64,000 bases of DNA from Taudactylus pleione (GCA_031769625.1 JAUIMM010000637.1:1177001-1241000); one strand, 5' to 3'; counted from the stretch's first letter, positions 1-11,363 are shown. Numbers and translations are program-made. The notes: a model not told the origin generated them from the letters alone.

Positions 1-365
1 ATAAAATTTAAGTTTAATAGTAAGTCAGAGAAGGGTTTACAATGCATGAGACTCTTATGCCCTGATCTGCATGCACTGAGACAGTTGCCTTTTACTGGCA
101 CAATTACCTGGACAACAATATATAACTTTTATATTGGGATAATAAATATTTTTATAGTGAAATAATGATGGTAATAAAATATTATGGGATATTGTATGCA
201 ATGATGTAGTTCTATGAACAACTATATATAGGTGCTGGAGCTTAGGTTCAACTTGCTAGGCATTGTGCTATGATAGCCTGTAGCCACCGGATGCTTATAC
301 TGCTCATTGAATGAGTTCTGAACACAGTTTGGTTTTGTTGTGGCGAAACGCGTATACCCTAACAT
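1..365. other. AT-rich spacer, no gene
   Basis: AT-rich sequence with no open frame of note, no terminal inverted repeats and no similarity that I can see to other parts of the window. Confidence 0.5.
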
Positions 366-495
366 TCAGTGGCAGCTTCAGAGGTGGGGCCCTTCCAAAC
401 ACTGCCAAAAATAGCTTGCTGGGAGTCTCACTGGCAGTTGGAGTGGCTCCCCTATTTGAATTTTGGACTGCACTGTAGCCCCACCTCTGGAGAGC
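366..495 (+). repeat. Partial foldback repeat related to the element at 20448
   Basis: The stretch has short inverted arms (agaggtgggg near 375 and ccccacctct near 479). Its inner part, ending in ctatttgaattttggactg, is nearly the same as 20583-20645 inside the palindromic element at 20448-20732. It is therefore probably an old copy of that family core. The terminal catacctccc ends are not present here. Confidence 0.45.
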
Positions 496-1260
496 CGGCA
501 CTGCTGACATTGCATGGAGGTGAATCATCTAACTCATTGGCGAGTATCTGATTAGTTGTTATGGGTCAATGCAAATTTTCCATGTCAATGCAATTTTAGC
601 AAGTGAACCAATACGGTCTTTTTGCAATCAAACTGGTTCAGCTTATTCGGTACGTAGGGATGAAGGATGGGTCAGGGGAGCTCAAAGTGCTTCTTGTTGT
701 TGGCAAAGCACACCTAATATGTAAGAAAGTATAATCCCAAATAATTTTCTTAAATATAGAATAATTGACCAGTATAGAATTAGTGACCTATTGTTTACTA
801 TCCTTGACAAAAGTGTATACTAATGTATCTACTGGATAACCGGTGAAGGACTTATCCAATCATCTCTGCTGCTAGAGGGTCTGTGACCCCCATCTTTAAT
901 TAACTGGTTAAATGACTTAATTACCAGTTAAATTGGTTCTTGTCTATTTGTTTATTTATCCAAAGATAAATGTTTTTGATTTATTTTTTTTATGTGTTTA
1001 GAAATTTGCACTGAATATTGTCATATTTATATTTATTTTGGTAAATGTTTATAAATTTGTATATTTTCCTGTTTATTTATTTATTCCTTACAAGAAAATC
1101 TTATTATTTTTTTTTTAATAATAAAACACATTCCTGTAACACTAACGTTGTCCAAGACTTCCGTGCAGATCTGCGTCACAATAATGATTCTGGGGTGACT
1201 GCATGTTTTTGTTTTTGTCATTTCCTTTCGCCAGGACTCCATGTACCCATTACGCGATAT
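496..1260. other. AT-rich spacer, nothing recognised
   Basis: No coding potential, paired termini or tandem structure was seen. The 960-1130 part is very T-rich and holds chance open frames only. Confidence 0.45.
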
Positions 1261-1261
1261 A

Positions 1262-1330
1262 AATATTATTATTATTATCCTTTATTTTTATATAACGCAC
1301 CCTTATTAAGCAGTGCTTCACAATCCGAGA
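1262..1330 (+). repeat. ATT-repeat tail next to a short conserved-looking repeat
   Basis: A run of ATT trinucleotides leads into cctttatttttatataacgc and then a gcagtgcttcacaat segment. This arrangement resembles the 3' tails of vertebrate interspersed retroelements, but no coding part is attached. The family assignment is a guess. Confidence 0.25.
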
Positions 1331-2236
1331 ATGTTTTTTTTCATTCACATCTGTCTCTTCCCTAGCGGAGCTTACTATCTGTTTTCTCCATTACTGACAC
1401 ACAAGGCTACATATGTTTTCCAGAAGCCAATTAATAACCTACTGTACCTATATCTAACATTTATTAATTATGTTAAAATAAGTATATTTTATGTTTTAAT
1501 TGCCCGGGGAGCTTTCCTGTCATAATAATAATCATGCATATTTATGCACCTGCCTGTTCATATGTGTTTTTAAATTAATTTTAAATCTAAATTGATCACT
1601 AAATTTGCCATCACATCTGTGGCATGTAGTTTTGGACAGCAATATAAAGTATTTTTCGCTATATTTCTTTCTCTACTTCAGCTCTGATCCGTGTATGGAG
1701 TAACATAATGCTCCCCTTTGTATAAGAGTTTGGAGAGGTCTGTACAAGTCACGAGTTTGCACTTTTAATTGATTTTACTGTCTGAGTCTGTAGAAGTGTA
1801 GTATTGGACCCGGAGGGGGTGAAGAGGACGTTGTGATTGGGTGGGCATCACACCTGTCCATCATCCACCTTTTCAAATTTCTCCAGGGACTGATTAAATG
1901 TTGTTGTGGTTAAACTCAAAGGGGAACCACCCTTTAGTGTCATAATAGAGATTGACTTGGATTTATATCATTAAAGCCCATAGATCTAAGGCCTCAGTCT
2001 TGCCACATGTCACTAGCTTCATCAGTCGTGTCTCTGAGAAGAATGTAGCTGCTCTATCCCCTCCAATAACAGTTTATCTTTGTGACTGTCGCCTCGCAAG
2101 CTCTGATGCCCCTAGTCAAAGCTTTACTGTAATCTAATCATGCCTCAGTCCCTGCTCAGCGAAGGGCCCCATGCCAGTTGCGTGGGCTGGGGCGACAGTA
2201 GTTAAGCCACTGATTACCAGCAAATACCTTTTTAAT
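1331..2236. other. Spacer, nothing recognised
   Basis: No supported gene. The open frame at 1952-2137 has no recognisable motif and is probably accidental. Confidence 0.45.
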
Positions 2237-2365
2237 TAGAGATGTGCGGCTTCGGTTTTACTCTGTTCTTTTCGCCCAAAATTATCGCAAGATCGGATTT
2301 ATTTCATTGGCTATCCAAAACACGTGATAGCCAATAAAATGGCGTTTTTGAGATCCGAACATATC
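2237..2365 (+). mobile_element. Truncated end of a TAGGGATGTGC-type hAT element
   Basis: The stretch starts tagagatgtgcggcttcgg, one base different from the TAGGGATGTGC terminus of the hAT elements at 9431 and 60306. It runs into gatccgaacatatccgag, which resembles their subterminal sequence. An inner palindrome (ggctatcc...ggatagcc-like, around 2310-2335) is present. No matching right terminus or target duplication was found, so it is a decayed fragment. Confidence 0.4.
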
Positions 2366-2379
2366 CGAGTAAGAATGTA

Positions 2380-3125
2380 GAAGGTGATATCTGCCAACAA
2401 TTGCGCTACAAAGGCTGCTAAAGGGTAAATCTCCTTGGTGTTATCCTCACCAAAATTACATTAACACAAACAAAAATCCGGAGAATACCACTCTGCGCTC
2501 ACCCAAGATATAGAATTTACTTATCTTCAATATGAAGTCCTGATCTTGGGACCTCAAATCCTTTTTATAATGGACACTTTATATGATAGGTGTGGGATGT
2601 ATGTTCCAATGTTGATGAATATGTGGGAACATAAAACATAGAAAACAGTCTAGTGCAGACGTATAAGAATTCACTTGAGTACACAATAATTCACATATAG
2701 GGGTGTATATGATCTACCCCAAATTAATACATATATAGTCCATTCAGGTATATGCTCTCCATATGTCCATATTAAAATGGAAAAAAAGGCACATTTAAAA
2801 ACCAAAGAGACAAAATTTCCAAAAAAATAAAAGTGTTTTAATTGGATATATCCAAATGAAGGAGTTCCAAATAACTTTAAAAATACAACAATGCTTCACA
2901 GCTGAAATATCCACAAAAGGTGAAGATGGCTTCCTACCAGAATACAGTGGTTTTTTGTGCGTATAAGAGTGATCTCACTGCCCGCAGTAATGCACCCAAA
3001 TCTTCGATGGAAATGGCACCGTCCTCCTCTGGTCTGGTCAGGATAGCTGTTCAACACCAATACCGCCAACGCGTTTCGATCAGTACTCTGATCTTCCTCA
3101 AAACCGAACCCTGCTCAACTCTTAT
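2380..3125 (-). mobile_element. Non-coding retroelement-like block with a stem plus GAAACGCGTT motif
   Basis: Read on the minus strand, 3063-3100 gives TGAGGAAGATCAG, a short loop, CTGATC and then GAAACGCGTTGG. The same layout occurs on the plus strand at 50021-50060, inside an element flanked by a 14-bp target duplication. This makes the surrounding AT-rich block a likely diverged relative. It has no coding capacity and its boundaries are only approximate. Confidence 0.35.
3063..3100 (-). other. Stem-loop followed by GAAACGCGTT
   Basis: A six-base-pair stem (GATCAG/CTGATC on the minus strand) is followed directly by GAAACGCGTTGG and preceded by TTGAGGAA. The layout resembles a hammerhead ribozyme core (CUGANGA, stem II, GAAA), but it has C3 changed to U and one extra A before the stem. 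A decayed ribozyme is possible but not shown. Confidence 0.3.
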
Positions 3126-3131
3126 GACACT

Positions 3132-3735
3132 AAGGGCTCTATTTATTAACATTATTTTGACTAAAAGTGAAAAAGGGTGTTTTCACATTATTTTAGTATC
3201 ACCTATAGTTATTACAGGGCAATTGGAGTAGAATTCGTTAAATTCTACTCCAACCCCTAAGTATCACTTATTTTTAGTAAAGCAGATCGCATTTCCCATA
3301 ATTGTAATGGGAAATGTGATCCGACCAATGTTACTAAAAATAAAATGTGAAAAAATATCGGGGAAAGCCCTGTGATAATAACGCCACCTGGAGGTGGCGT
3401 TATCCAGGGTCTCCCCCGGTTACCGGACTCCTGGCCTGCTCTAACGGGGAGAGCAGAGCCCGGAGCCGGCCCCAGTAATCAGCTGTGTGGTCTAAAAAGA
3501 CCGCAAGCTGATTACTGTAAAAAAAAGAAAAAAAAAATGTTCTTACCTGACTCCAGGGACCGGTGATCGGGCCTCCGTTGATGTCTCCCCTCTGGTCAGC
3601 TGGTCTCCCATAGTGCACTGCTGCCCGGTCATCAGGTGATCGGGTCCCAGTGCAGTATGGGAGATCACCTGACCGGAGGAATGGAGAACATCAATGGAGG
3701 CCTGGAGCATGCAGGTAAGTGCAATTAAGGCCTAA
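3132..3735. mobile_element. Foldback (MITE-like) element with serial hairpins
   Basis: The stretch begins agggctctatttattaac, like the ggggtctatttactaag terminus at 4324, and contains consecutive perfect hairpins. Examples are taacgccacctggaggtggcgtta split around 3380-3403, a cagctgtgtggtc arm pairing with gaccgcaagctg (3480-3512), and inverted arms around 3540-3690. The right terminus is not clear, so the end is approximate. Confidence 0.45.
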
Positions 3736-4323
3736 AGGGCAGATTCAAGTAGCTGCGAGTTCTGTACTGTGAAGTCTCCCGTTCATTTTTTCGCACATAT
3801 CACAGAATATTTTTGTTAAAAATTAGAGACAGGAAGTCGCTGGTATCGTGCCCATGTCACCATTAGCTCTGCACTGTGCCAACTATATAAAGTGCACAGA
3901 GAAGTGGGGAAAGCATTCTGAACAGAAAAAAACTGGCAAATAAGTTAGTAGGACAGTGTAGGGGCTGTTAGTGGCCACAAGCAAAGTGTTGGAGGCTGTT
4001 AAAGGCATCACAGGTTTGATTTGTCATTAATGGAGGAAAACTTACAGCCAGCAATTGTATTTTAGCAAATAAAAGTGTTTCCAGTATTTTGGGGCACATT
4101 TAAATGTCTCTATAAAATATAGGCAAAAAACACTTTCAACTCCCATCTGTCATTTCTAAAACCCATTTCCTAACCAAACAACCACCCTCAGACATGCCCC
4201 ACATCATTGTACACATTTTTATGATTTTTAGACCTAATTGCATGCCTTTTATTGCCCATAGGAACTTCACAATGACATATTGACATTAAAATAAGTATTT
4301 TTGCATAGTTCTCTACTCACCTG
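3736..4323. other. Spacer, nothing recognised
   Basis: No open frame above background and no paired termini. Confidence 0.4.
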
Positions 4324-4522
4324 GGGGTCTATTTACTAAGCAGTGTTAGGAGACAGAGTGAAAAGTGACAAGAAAGTGATAAGGTGCCAGCCAATCAGCT
4401 CCCAACTGTCATCTCACAGGCTGTGTTTGAAATATGACAGTTGGGAGCTGATTGGCTGGCACCTTATCACTTTCTTATCACATTTCACTCTGTCTCCTAA
4501 CACTGCTTAGTAAATAGACCCC
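4324..4522. mobile_element. Near-perfect palindromic MITE, GGGGTCTATTTACTAAG termini
   Basis: The 199-bp unit folds on itself almost completely. The left arm starting ggggtctatttactaagca pairs with a right arm ending tgcttagtaaatagacccc. The short centre contains ccaatcagctcccaactgtc and its complement. The same inner module recurs at 4835-4990, 5310-5500 and 59350-59420. It has no coding capacity. A clean target duplication was not found. Confidence 0.75.
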
Positions 4523-4791
4523 GTAGTCTGGGGTTGCGAAATAAAACCCATTGTAAAACCATGTTAGATTAAAGCAGAAGGGAATAGCAAAAAGTTGCGT
4601 CTGTGGGTTTTACCCGGCTGGAAAAAGTTTCACAACCTAGCTCTCAGCTAATTGAAACTGTCCTCAATTGTCTTTCATTTGTATTCTCTCAATCTGCCTG
4701 TCATCTCTTTGCGCAATTGCATTACTGCATTGCCACCAAACGCTTCTTCTCCCACCCATCTATCATCTCTTCCATCCATGCAGCTCACACT

Positions 4792-5546
4792 GGGGGAGAT
4801 GTATCACGGCGTGGCGCAAGATAAAGTACCAACCAATCAGCTTCTGTCAATTTTTTAAAACACAGCCTGTAACATGGCGGTTAGAAGCTGATTAGTTAAA
4901 GTGGAGAAAGATAAAGTACTAACTGATCTGCTCCTAACAGTCATTTTTCAAACACATCCTGTAACATGACAGGAGCTGATTGGTTGGTACTTTATCTCTC
5001 TCCGCTTTATCTCTTTCCAAGGCTTAAGCTGTGTACACACTAGATGATATGTCGCCCGATCCGGCAGATCAGATGACATCTCGTCCACATCGGCCAGAGT
5101 GTACCGGCTATGTCGCTGACGATGCGCACTCCCGCGCATCGTCAGCGACATAGCTCATCAGACCTGCATGCAGGTGCAACGGGCGATATTGACAGCGGGT
5201 GGCGATGCTGCCGAATGCAGCATGCCCCCCCCACCCCCGCCGTCACTCCCGGCATCGGCAAGTGTGTATGCACTTGCTGATGCCGGGACCCCTTCGTGAA
5301 TAGACCCCAAAGTAATAACTAATTGGCTTCTAACTGTCATATCACAGGCTGTGTTTGAAAAATGACAGGAGCTGATTAGTTAGTACTTTGGGGTCTACTC
5401 ACTAAGCCGTGGAGAGAGAAAAAGTACCATTCAATCAGCTCCTGTCATGTTACTGGCTGTGTTTGAGAAATGACAGTTAGGAGCAGATTAGTTAGTACTT
5501 TATCTTTCTACACTTTATCTCCAAGGCTTTTGATACATCTCCCCCC
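4792..5546. mobile_element. Nested cluster of foldback MITEs
   Basis: The outer termini are gggggagatgtatcac (left) and gatacatctcccccc (right). Inside lie several copies of the caatcagctcctgtc inverted module. A block from about 5031 begins agctgtgtacacactagatg, like the TTA-flanked element at 23456, and contains strong hairpins (tatgtcgctgacgatgcgc and its complement, 5110-5155). A ggggtctactcactaag terminus lies at 5390. The pieces look like successive insertions, but their order cannot be fixed from this sequence alone. Confidence 0.5.
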
Positions 5547-5551
5547 TACTC

Positions 5552-5702
5552 CAGGGGTCTTCAACCTTGGCCCTCCAGCTGCTGTGGAACTACATATCCC
5601 AGCATGCACTGCCTTTGATATAACAGCATGCTAAAACTGTGGCAGTGCATGCTGGGATGTATAGTTCCACAGCAGCTGGAGGGCCAAGGTTGAAGACCCC
5701 TA
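5552..5702. mobile_element. Palindromic hAT-type MITE, CAGGGGTCTTCAAC termini
   Basis: A 151-bp foldback unit with arms caggggtcttcaaccttgg and ccaaggttgaagaccccta and a centre rich in cccagcatgca. The flanks ccctactc (5544-5551) and ctctactc (5703-5710) match at 7 of 8 positions, as expected for an 8-bp hAT target duplication. A second copy lies at 11364-11520. Confidence 0.8.
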
Positions 5703-5710
5703 CTCTACTC

Positions 5711-6560
5711 TCTCTGTTGTAGTGCATGAGCTCTAGTCAGTTTATATCCCCCTCCCCCCTACCATAGTCCTTTCTGTATAATAATCTTTATTAGATGTGT
5801 CCAGTGCAATATTAGGGCAGAGAAGGCCATCGTAATTCATTGGGTCCCAACCAGCTAGGATTTCCCTGGGCTAGGAATAATTTTTCCTGTTGCTGTAGCA
5901 GCTGAATGGGAGCAAATATTGTACATGAGAAATATCTGAGAGGTTCTGGTTCCATCCACTTCATTCTAAACACTGAGAGGTCCATCTTGCACCCCTCCCG
6001 CTTGATCATGATACCACTCTTCTGGCGTAACTCACGCCATGTGGATCTGCAGTGGTTGGTGCTTGTGCAGACCCTGACGTTTGTTAATGTAAATGCCTGA
6101 CATTAGTAGTTGTGTACACCGCCTTCCTGTGCAGCTCTACCTTCTCCCATGGCTTTACATAGAGCTGCTCAAGGTGATATGATGAAAGATAATTCCTCCA
6201 TGGTCTTTACCAACTATCTGCATAATAGGAGAGGGCGGACACGGAAGAAGAGTATTTGTGGGTTCTCAATGTTACAATAAGTCACCCACAATACCTGGGC
6301 AGCAGAAACTCTATGTAAGGCCTTGGTTACTCTACCGTACAGTTTCATAGGTCAGTTTAGCCAAGGATTATAGACTGAGGCAAAGCAAATATGTCCCATT
6401 CAATGCCCTGACTTCATTAATATGTTGTAGAATGACCTGTAGCAGAAGAAAGCTGTTCATGGAAGACAGCCCAACCCACGCTGCCCCCTCACCACTCAGA
6501 CTTCCCTCAACCTGTATTCCTTCATTTGTCTTCATCTAAATCAGAGATGGGTGCCACCGT
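5711..6560. other. Spacer, nothing recognised
   Basis: Possibly single-copy sequence. No coding region, tandem array or paired termini was seen. Confidence 0.4.
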
Positions 6561-6849
6561 CAGGGCTGTAACTAGGGTAGTGCGACTTGTGGCACAGGGC
6601 ACCGCAGGGCAGGGGGCGCTGTTTGGGCCTGTCAATTTTCGGTTTACTATTTTTGTTTATTATCATTCTCGCGTGTAGCTTCCTCTTTTATCCCCAGCAT
6701 CTCCTGGCCTCCCCTATCTCTTCCCTGGCCCTTCCTCTTGAGGTCATGGCCCTTTTTCGGATGCGATTCTTATGCCCCTATTTGAAAATTAATAAGGGCG
6801 CCAATGCTCTTTCTGGCACAGGGCACCAAAAAGTCTAGTTACGGCTCTG
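6561..6849 (+). mobile_element. hAT-type MITE, CAGGGCYGTAACTAG termini
   Basis: It begins cagggctgtaactaggg and ends ctagttacggctctg, and is closely similar throughout to the element at 12252-12519, which has an exact 8-bp duplication. Here no target duplication can be recognised, so one flank has probably changed since insertion. Confidence 0.7.
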
Positions 6850-6972
6850 ACTGCACGCGTTCCTGCTGCCCATCTCTGATATAGACGAAGATCAGATCAC
6901 ATTTAAGACAAATTACTGCAGGAATTTGAAAGTCCGAACCCACCAATATATACAGTATAGTTATATATAGAT

Positions 6973-7123
6973 TAGGGGTGGGCAATAAGCGTCCCTCCAG
7001 CTGTTGTTGAACTACAAATACAAGCATGCCTTTGAACAGTTTTAGCATGGCCAAATAGCAAAACTGTGGCAGGGCATGCTGGGATTCTACAACAGCTGGG
7101 GGGCCGCTTATTACCCACCCCTA
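6973..7123. mobile_element. Palindromic hAT-type MITE, TAGGGGTGGGC termini
   Basis: A 151-bp foldback unit running from taggggtgggcaataagcg to cgcttattacccacccta-like ends (actual right end acccacccccta region). The inner sequence again carries the ctccagctgttg/catgctggga motifs seen at 5552. Flanks atatagat and atatagag match at 7 of 8 bases. Confidence 0.7.
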
Positions 7124-8050
7124 ATATAGAGAGAGACAGAGACGGTCTCTGTCTCATATCCGTCATGTGCAGTGAGAGTAGGGGTTTCCCCATTGGCGCT
7201 CCCACCACAGAGATGAGACAGGCCACCAGCAGAGGAGAGGTCTGCAGTGAGGTAAGTATAGTGGCGGGAGCGGGGGGGAGTAATGGCTAGTTGGGGCCAG
7301 GACAGTCCCAGACCAGTCACAAGTTGGGTCCAATACTACTAGTATTTACAGTAATGTTTGTGGACCAATCATTTTTCTCATCAAAAAAATGTTATTTCTA
7401 GTTCATTGGCCTACCAGCCACTCATGCTCCCAGTGTTCCTGCCACACAAACCTCACATGTAAGTACCTAACAGACACAGGTGCCTTCCGGAGTGCAAGAA
7501 GAAGAAAACATACTGGAAGTACAATATCGGTGTCTTGTAATGCTCACATTCATCTAGATTGTAAGCTCTGATGAACGTGTCCCTCTCTAGCCTCTAACCT
7601 CTAACCTCTGTTACCTGTCTGTATCTCCTGTGTCTACCTCATGTCTACCTCATGTCTGTAGGGTTCTGCCGCTTCTGCTCACCATGTGTATGGGTCTCAT
7701 AAATGGAAAGTCTGTGGTAACACTGACAACATACAATAATATATTTGCATGTGACCAGGAAAATGTTAGGTGTTATGGTAATCTCTTTATCTGGGATGTC
7801 CCACTTGTCAGGTCGCCCTTTTCCCGCCTTGTCATCGGGAAAGCAAATAACAATGATTTTCTACATTTCCTTGTGTGTCTTCTGTTTCCCACACGTCTCC
7901 ACACAATGCTCCCTGAATGCTCATACTGTGCTCATCTTCCTGGTGAAATCCTGCCTAGTCTGACTCACCAATGCTACTGGTCCAGTGACTCAGGTTAGAA
8001 CTTCCTAGAATTTCACAAGGTATTTACATATGCGCATAAAGGGGCCGACT
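7124..8050. other. Spacer, nothing recognised
   Basis: The open frame at 7630-7998 (122 residues) has no recognisable domain and no splice or homology support. It is treated as accidental. Confidence 0.4.
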
Positions 8051-8306
8051 CTTGGGAGTAACTATGCACCTTGGTAAAACCATGTTGCACTGCAGGAGGG
8101 GCAGATTAACAATGGAGCTGATGGGACGACAGACCCAGGCCTCCACAATAAATAGGCCCATCATCATGACATGACATTCTTGGGAGTAACTTTGCACCTT
8201 GGTAAAACCATGTTGCACTGCAGGAGGGGCAGATTTACAATGGGGCTGATTGGACGACAGACCCAGTCCTCCGCAGTAAATAGGCCCATCATCATGATAG
8301 TATTAG
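8051..8306 (+). repeat. Two-copy tandem duplication of about 128 bp
   Basis: The segment starting cttgggagtaactatgcacc at 8051 is repeated from 8179 with a few substitutions. Both copies end near aataggcccatcatcatga. This is a local duplication with no coding capacity. Confidence 0.8.
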
Positions 8307-8738
8307 CCGTCCGCGCCACCACATAGTCAGCCATTAATCTTCAGCATTAAAATTGTATTTCTGTTTTCCTCACAAATTCAAACAGTTTTTCTACTTTTAC
8401 AAATTTAGGGAGACATTGTGGCTGGTAGAGCAGTGGTGTATGCACCCACATGGTACAGCCCACACCCACTAAGCACTAGTTATAGCTTCTAGGCTTCTCA
8501 TAATAGGCCCTTCATCAGCTTTAGCCCCAGTACCATGTGGCTCTTAATTTTGTTGTGGAGAGCGCTACTGTGCACACTACATTTTCTAACTCTAGGGAGG
8601 TTTATTCCCTGTTCCAAGATGGGGGCAACGGACTTGACTACTGCGCATGCATGGCAACATCATTTCATTGTGTTGAGTGTCACAGTGGGAGACAGTAGTT
8701 TACCAATAAGCTTCAGAGAGACACCAGTATTGCCATCA
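8307..8738. other. Spacer, nothing recognised
   Basis: No supported feature. The short open frame at 8535-8768 crosses a transposon boundary and is not a gene. Confidence 0.4.
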
Positions 8739-8746
8739 CCCACAAT

Positions 8747-9110
8747 CATAGTTGCCTACCTTTTATAATCTCTTCCCGGGAGAAGCCCGGGTAAGAGAAG
8801 CAGCAGGGGGCCGATGGGGGCGGGGCCTAACGATTTGCGTCATTAAGCCCCGCCCCTCACGGCAAAACTGCCGCGATTGGGTAAAATTTACATAGGGGGT
8901 GGGGCCAAATGCTGTGATTCATGCAGAATCACATCTTAAGCCCCGCCCCCTTCACGGAGACCCGCGATCGCAGCGGGTATTCTCCTCATTCTGCCCACTT
9001 CACTAGGAAGTGGGCAGAATGCGGGAGAAATGCCTACCCTTCCGGGGGTGCGGGGGGTTACCCGAAAAATCGGGAGCCTCCCGCGAAAACCGGGAGGGTA
9101 GGCATGTATG
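8747..9110. mobile_element. hAT-type MITE, CATAG/CATAC termini, exact 8-bp duplication
   Basis: A 364-bp element beginning catagttgcctacc and ending ggtaggcatgtatg, flanked on both sides by cccacaat (8739-8746 and 9111-9118). The interior is a series of GC-rich hairpins, including cccgggagaagcccggg and paired gggcggggc/gccccgccc arms. It belongs to a CATAC-ended group that also includes 15639, 20448, 35937, 38394 and 52473. Confidence 0.85.
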
Positions 9111-9430
9111 CCCACAATGCCTTCCAGCAGGGCCACAACTAGGGAGGGGCTAGAGGTGCACGTGCACCGGGTGGGAATTGCCAGGAGGGTGAAAAAAACT
9201 GACAGCCATCCGGCGGCCATCCGGAAATGGCCGCCACCAAAGAGGAGACAAATGCTAGAGGTCCTTACTGAACCTCTAGTGTCTGTCTCCTCCTTGGCGG
9301 CGGCCATTTTTGGATGGCCGTTTTCAGCAGATTCCATGCGGACTAGCCGTCCGCATGGACTCTGCTGAAAACGGTCATCCAAAAATGGCCGCCACCAAGG
9401 AAGAGACAGATGCTAGAGGTCCTACTGGAC

Positions 9431-9545
9431 TAGGGATGTGCAGGCTCGGATAGGTTCGAGTTTGCACGTGGAGTTCGGATTTTTCCCTCCAAAAAATCCG
9501 AACTCCACGTGCAAACTCGAACCTATCCGAGCCTGCACATCCCTA
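9431..9545. mobile_element. Perfect 115-bp palindromic hAT MITE nested in another element
   Basis: The sequence from tagggatgtgcaggctcgg to its complement ending gcacatcccta is an almost exact inverted repeat with a tiny centre. Flanks are tactggac on both sides (9423-9430 and 9546-9553). Its TAGGGATGTGC ends match the autonomous hAT at 60306, so that transposase is a plausible source of mobility. This link is an inference from shared ends. Confidence 0.88.
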
Positions 9546-9662
9546 TACTGGACCTTTAGTGTCTGTTAGCAGAGCACAATGCACACAGCGTTCCCGTAAG
9601 TGCCGGGCATGCTGGCGCTGCCGGGAGAAGATGCTGAAAGCTGCATCTTCTCCCGTGAAATG

Positions 9663-9868
9663 CCCTGGCAATGAGCATAAACCCCCTGGAAACTAGCATA
9701 AACCCCACTGGAAACGAGCATGAAACCCCTGGCAACGAGCTTGGCACCCCTGGTAACTAGCATAAATCCCCTGGCAACGAGCATGAAAACCAGTGGCAAC
9801 GAGCATAAAACCCCATGGCAACGAGCTTGTAACCCCTGGCAATGAGCATAAACCCCCTGGCAACGAGC
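9663..9868 (+). repeat. 21-bp minisatellite, about ten copies
   Basis: Imperfect tandem units of the type cctggcaacgagcataaac run ten times with 1-4 differences each. The array lies inside the 9129-10140 element. Confidence 0.85.
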
Positions 9869-10148
9869 AGGTAATTTTAAAGTAATTAGAAGCCTTACTG
9901 TGGGATATAAAATGGTGTCAGGGAAATATGTAAGTGGCACTTTGGTAATAGGCATTACAGTGAGTGGCATAATGTGTAATGGGCATTATGGTGTGTGGAA
10001 TAATGTAAGTCACTATACCAGGGACGTTTGACTAGTGCACTGCCTTATGGAGGAGCAAGGACAAAATCCAGGTACAGGAAGAAAGGGGGAGCAAAATTGC
10101 TACCTTGCACCGGGTGACAGATATCCTAGTTTCGGCCCTGCTTCCAGC

Positions 10149-11363
10149 ATCGCTGTACAGCTACTCGGTCACCAGATACACTCACCAGCTGGTGAGTTAT
10201 ATATCATTCTGCTCCGCTCCATCAAACAGTGTATAACAGTGAGTACAGCTGTGTCTCACATAACACTAATAAAACCACTCCATTGGTTAAGCAATTGGGC
10301 TGTTCATTGTCTAAGCATCCACTGGTGTGTACTGGAACTCTGCTATACCTACAAACCTGTACTGTACACACATATTTTCACAAGGTTATAAGCTCAGTCA
10401 CACAAGTATTAAGTATACAGGCTCCAAACTACTAGAACACAGACAGCAGCACGCAAGCGCCATTTTGAGCACATGTAATACAGCAAAGAGTGTGTATAGC
10501 GCAGTGTTTCAGCACAGAGGCTAGTCAGTACACACAAGCTGCACAAAACACAGAGTGAAGACAGCACAGAGTGTTTCCAGCACAGTGTAACAGCACAGAA
10601 ACTGATTAGTGCACAAAAGCTGCATAGGTATGTCTATGAGAAGCATACACACAGGAGCTACACCTAATAAGCCGGGTTTTTTAGATTACCTGCCTCTCCT
10701 CTGCCGTCTGTCCCTCCTAGCCTATCTCCTCTCCGGCTGCCGCTGATGATGTCCTCAAAATGCAGCAGGCAGCTGGCCAATCACAATCCAGCCATTTTTT
10801 TTTATTTTATTTTATGAATAAAATATGTTTTATTCCCTATTTGCCCTGGTGGTCCAGCGAGAGTGCGGGAGGCCTGCTGTGGCAGGGACCTGTCGATGGT
10901 CTCCTGCGCCGGCGGTGTCCCCGGCGTGCGGCAGGGGTCCTCTGTGTCGCTGATTCGATCTACAGCAACAAAGCCACCGGCGCGGTGGGTGGTGAGCGGC
11001 AGCGCTGAGCATCCTATAGGACTCTCTGCGCTGCCCACTCAATGTAAAAGCTGCTTGGTGTAGCCTACGAGTAAATTCCCGGGAAGCACCATTCAGATAT
11101 GAGTAGGGTAATTTCCCGCGACTTAACTCCCGAGAATTTCCCTGGTCAATTGGAGGGTCGGCTACCCAGGAACGTGTTCCTGGGTAGGTACCTTTCAGAT
11201 ATACACAAGATCCCGTGAATTTGGCCGAGACAGGCCAAATTCCCGGGAATCTCAGTATGTCTGAAAGGGGTATTAGAAGTTTGCTATGGAAATGCAATTA
11301 AAGTGTGAAATGTGGAAGCTCACATTAGACCCAGGTGCAAATCCAAGCCCAGACGATATAGAC
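10149..11363. other. Spacer with repeat-like patches, no gene
   Basis: An acacag/agcaca-rich stretch (10440-10620) is followed by a GC-rich part. The 11080-11275 stretch has inverted segments (cccaggaacgtgttcctggg; aatttggccgagacaggccaaatt). It may include remnants of a larger transposon, but I could not assign termini or coding sequence. Confidence 0.35.

Larger units (their letters stand above)
9129..10140. mobile_element. 1.0-kb hAT-type non-autonomous element with exact 8-bp duplication
   Basis: The ends are agggccacaactaggg and cctagtttcggccctg. Both flanks read cttccagc (9121-9128 and 10141-10148), an 8-bp duplication typical of hAT insertion. The interior includes inverted arms around 9220-9400 (ggcggccattt), a nested 115-bp palindrome at 9431 and a 21-bp minisatellite at 9663. 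No transposase fragment is present. The open frame on the minus strand at 9566-9970 is read through the minisatellite and is not a gene. Confidence 0.8.

Noticed and set aside
8936..9382. 148-residue open frame on the minus strand
   Set aside because: It crosses the boundary between two transposons with exact target duplications at 9111-9128, so it cannot be an old host gene.
10149..11363. Possible LTR of a retrotransposon
   Set aside because: No direct long repeat partner, primer-binding site or coding part was found within the window.
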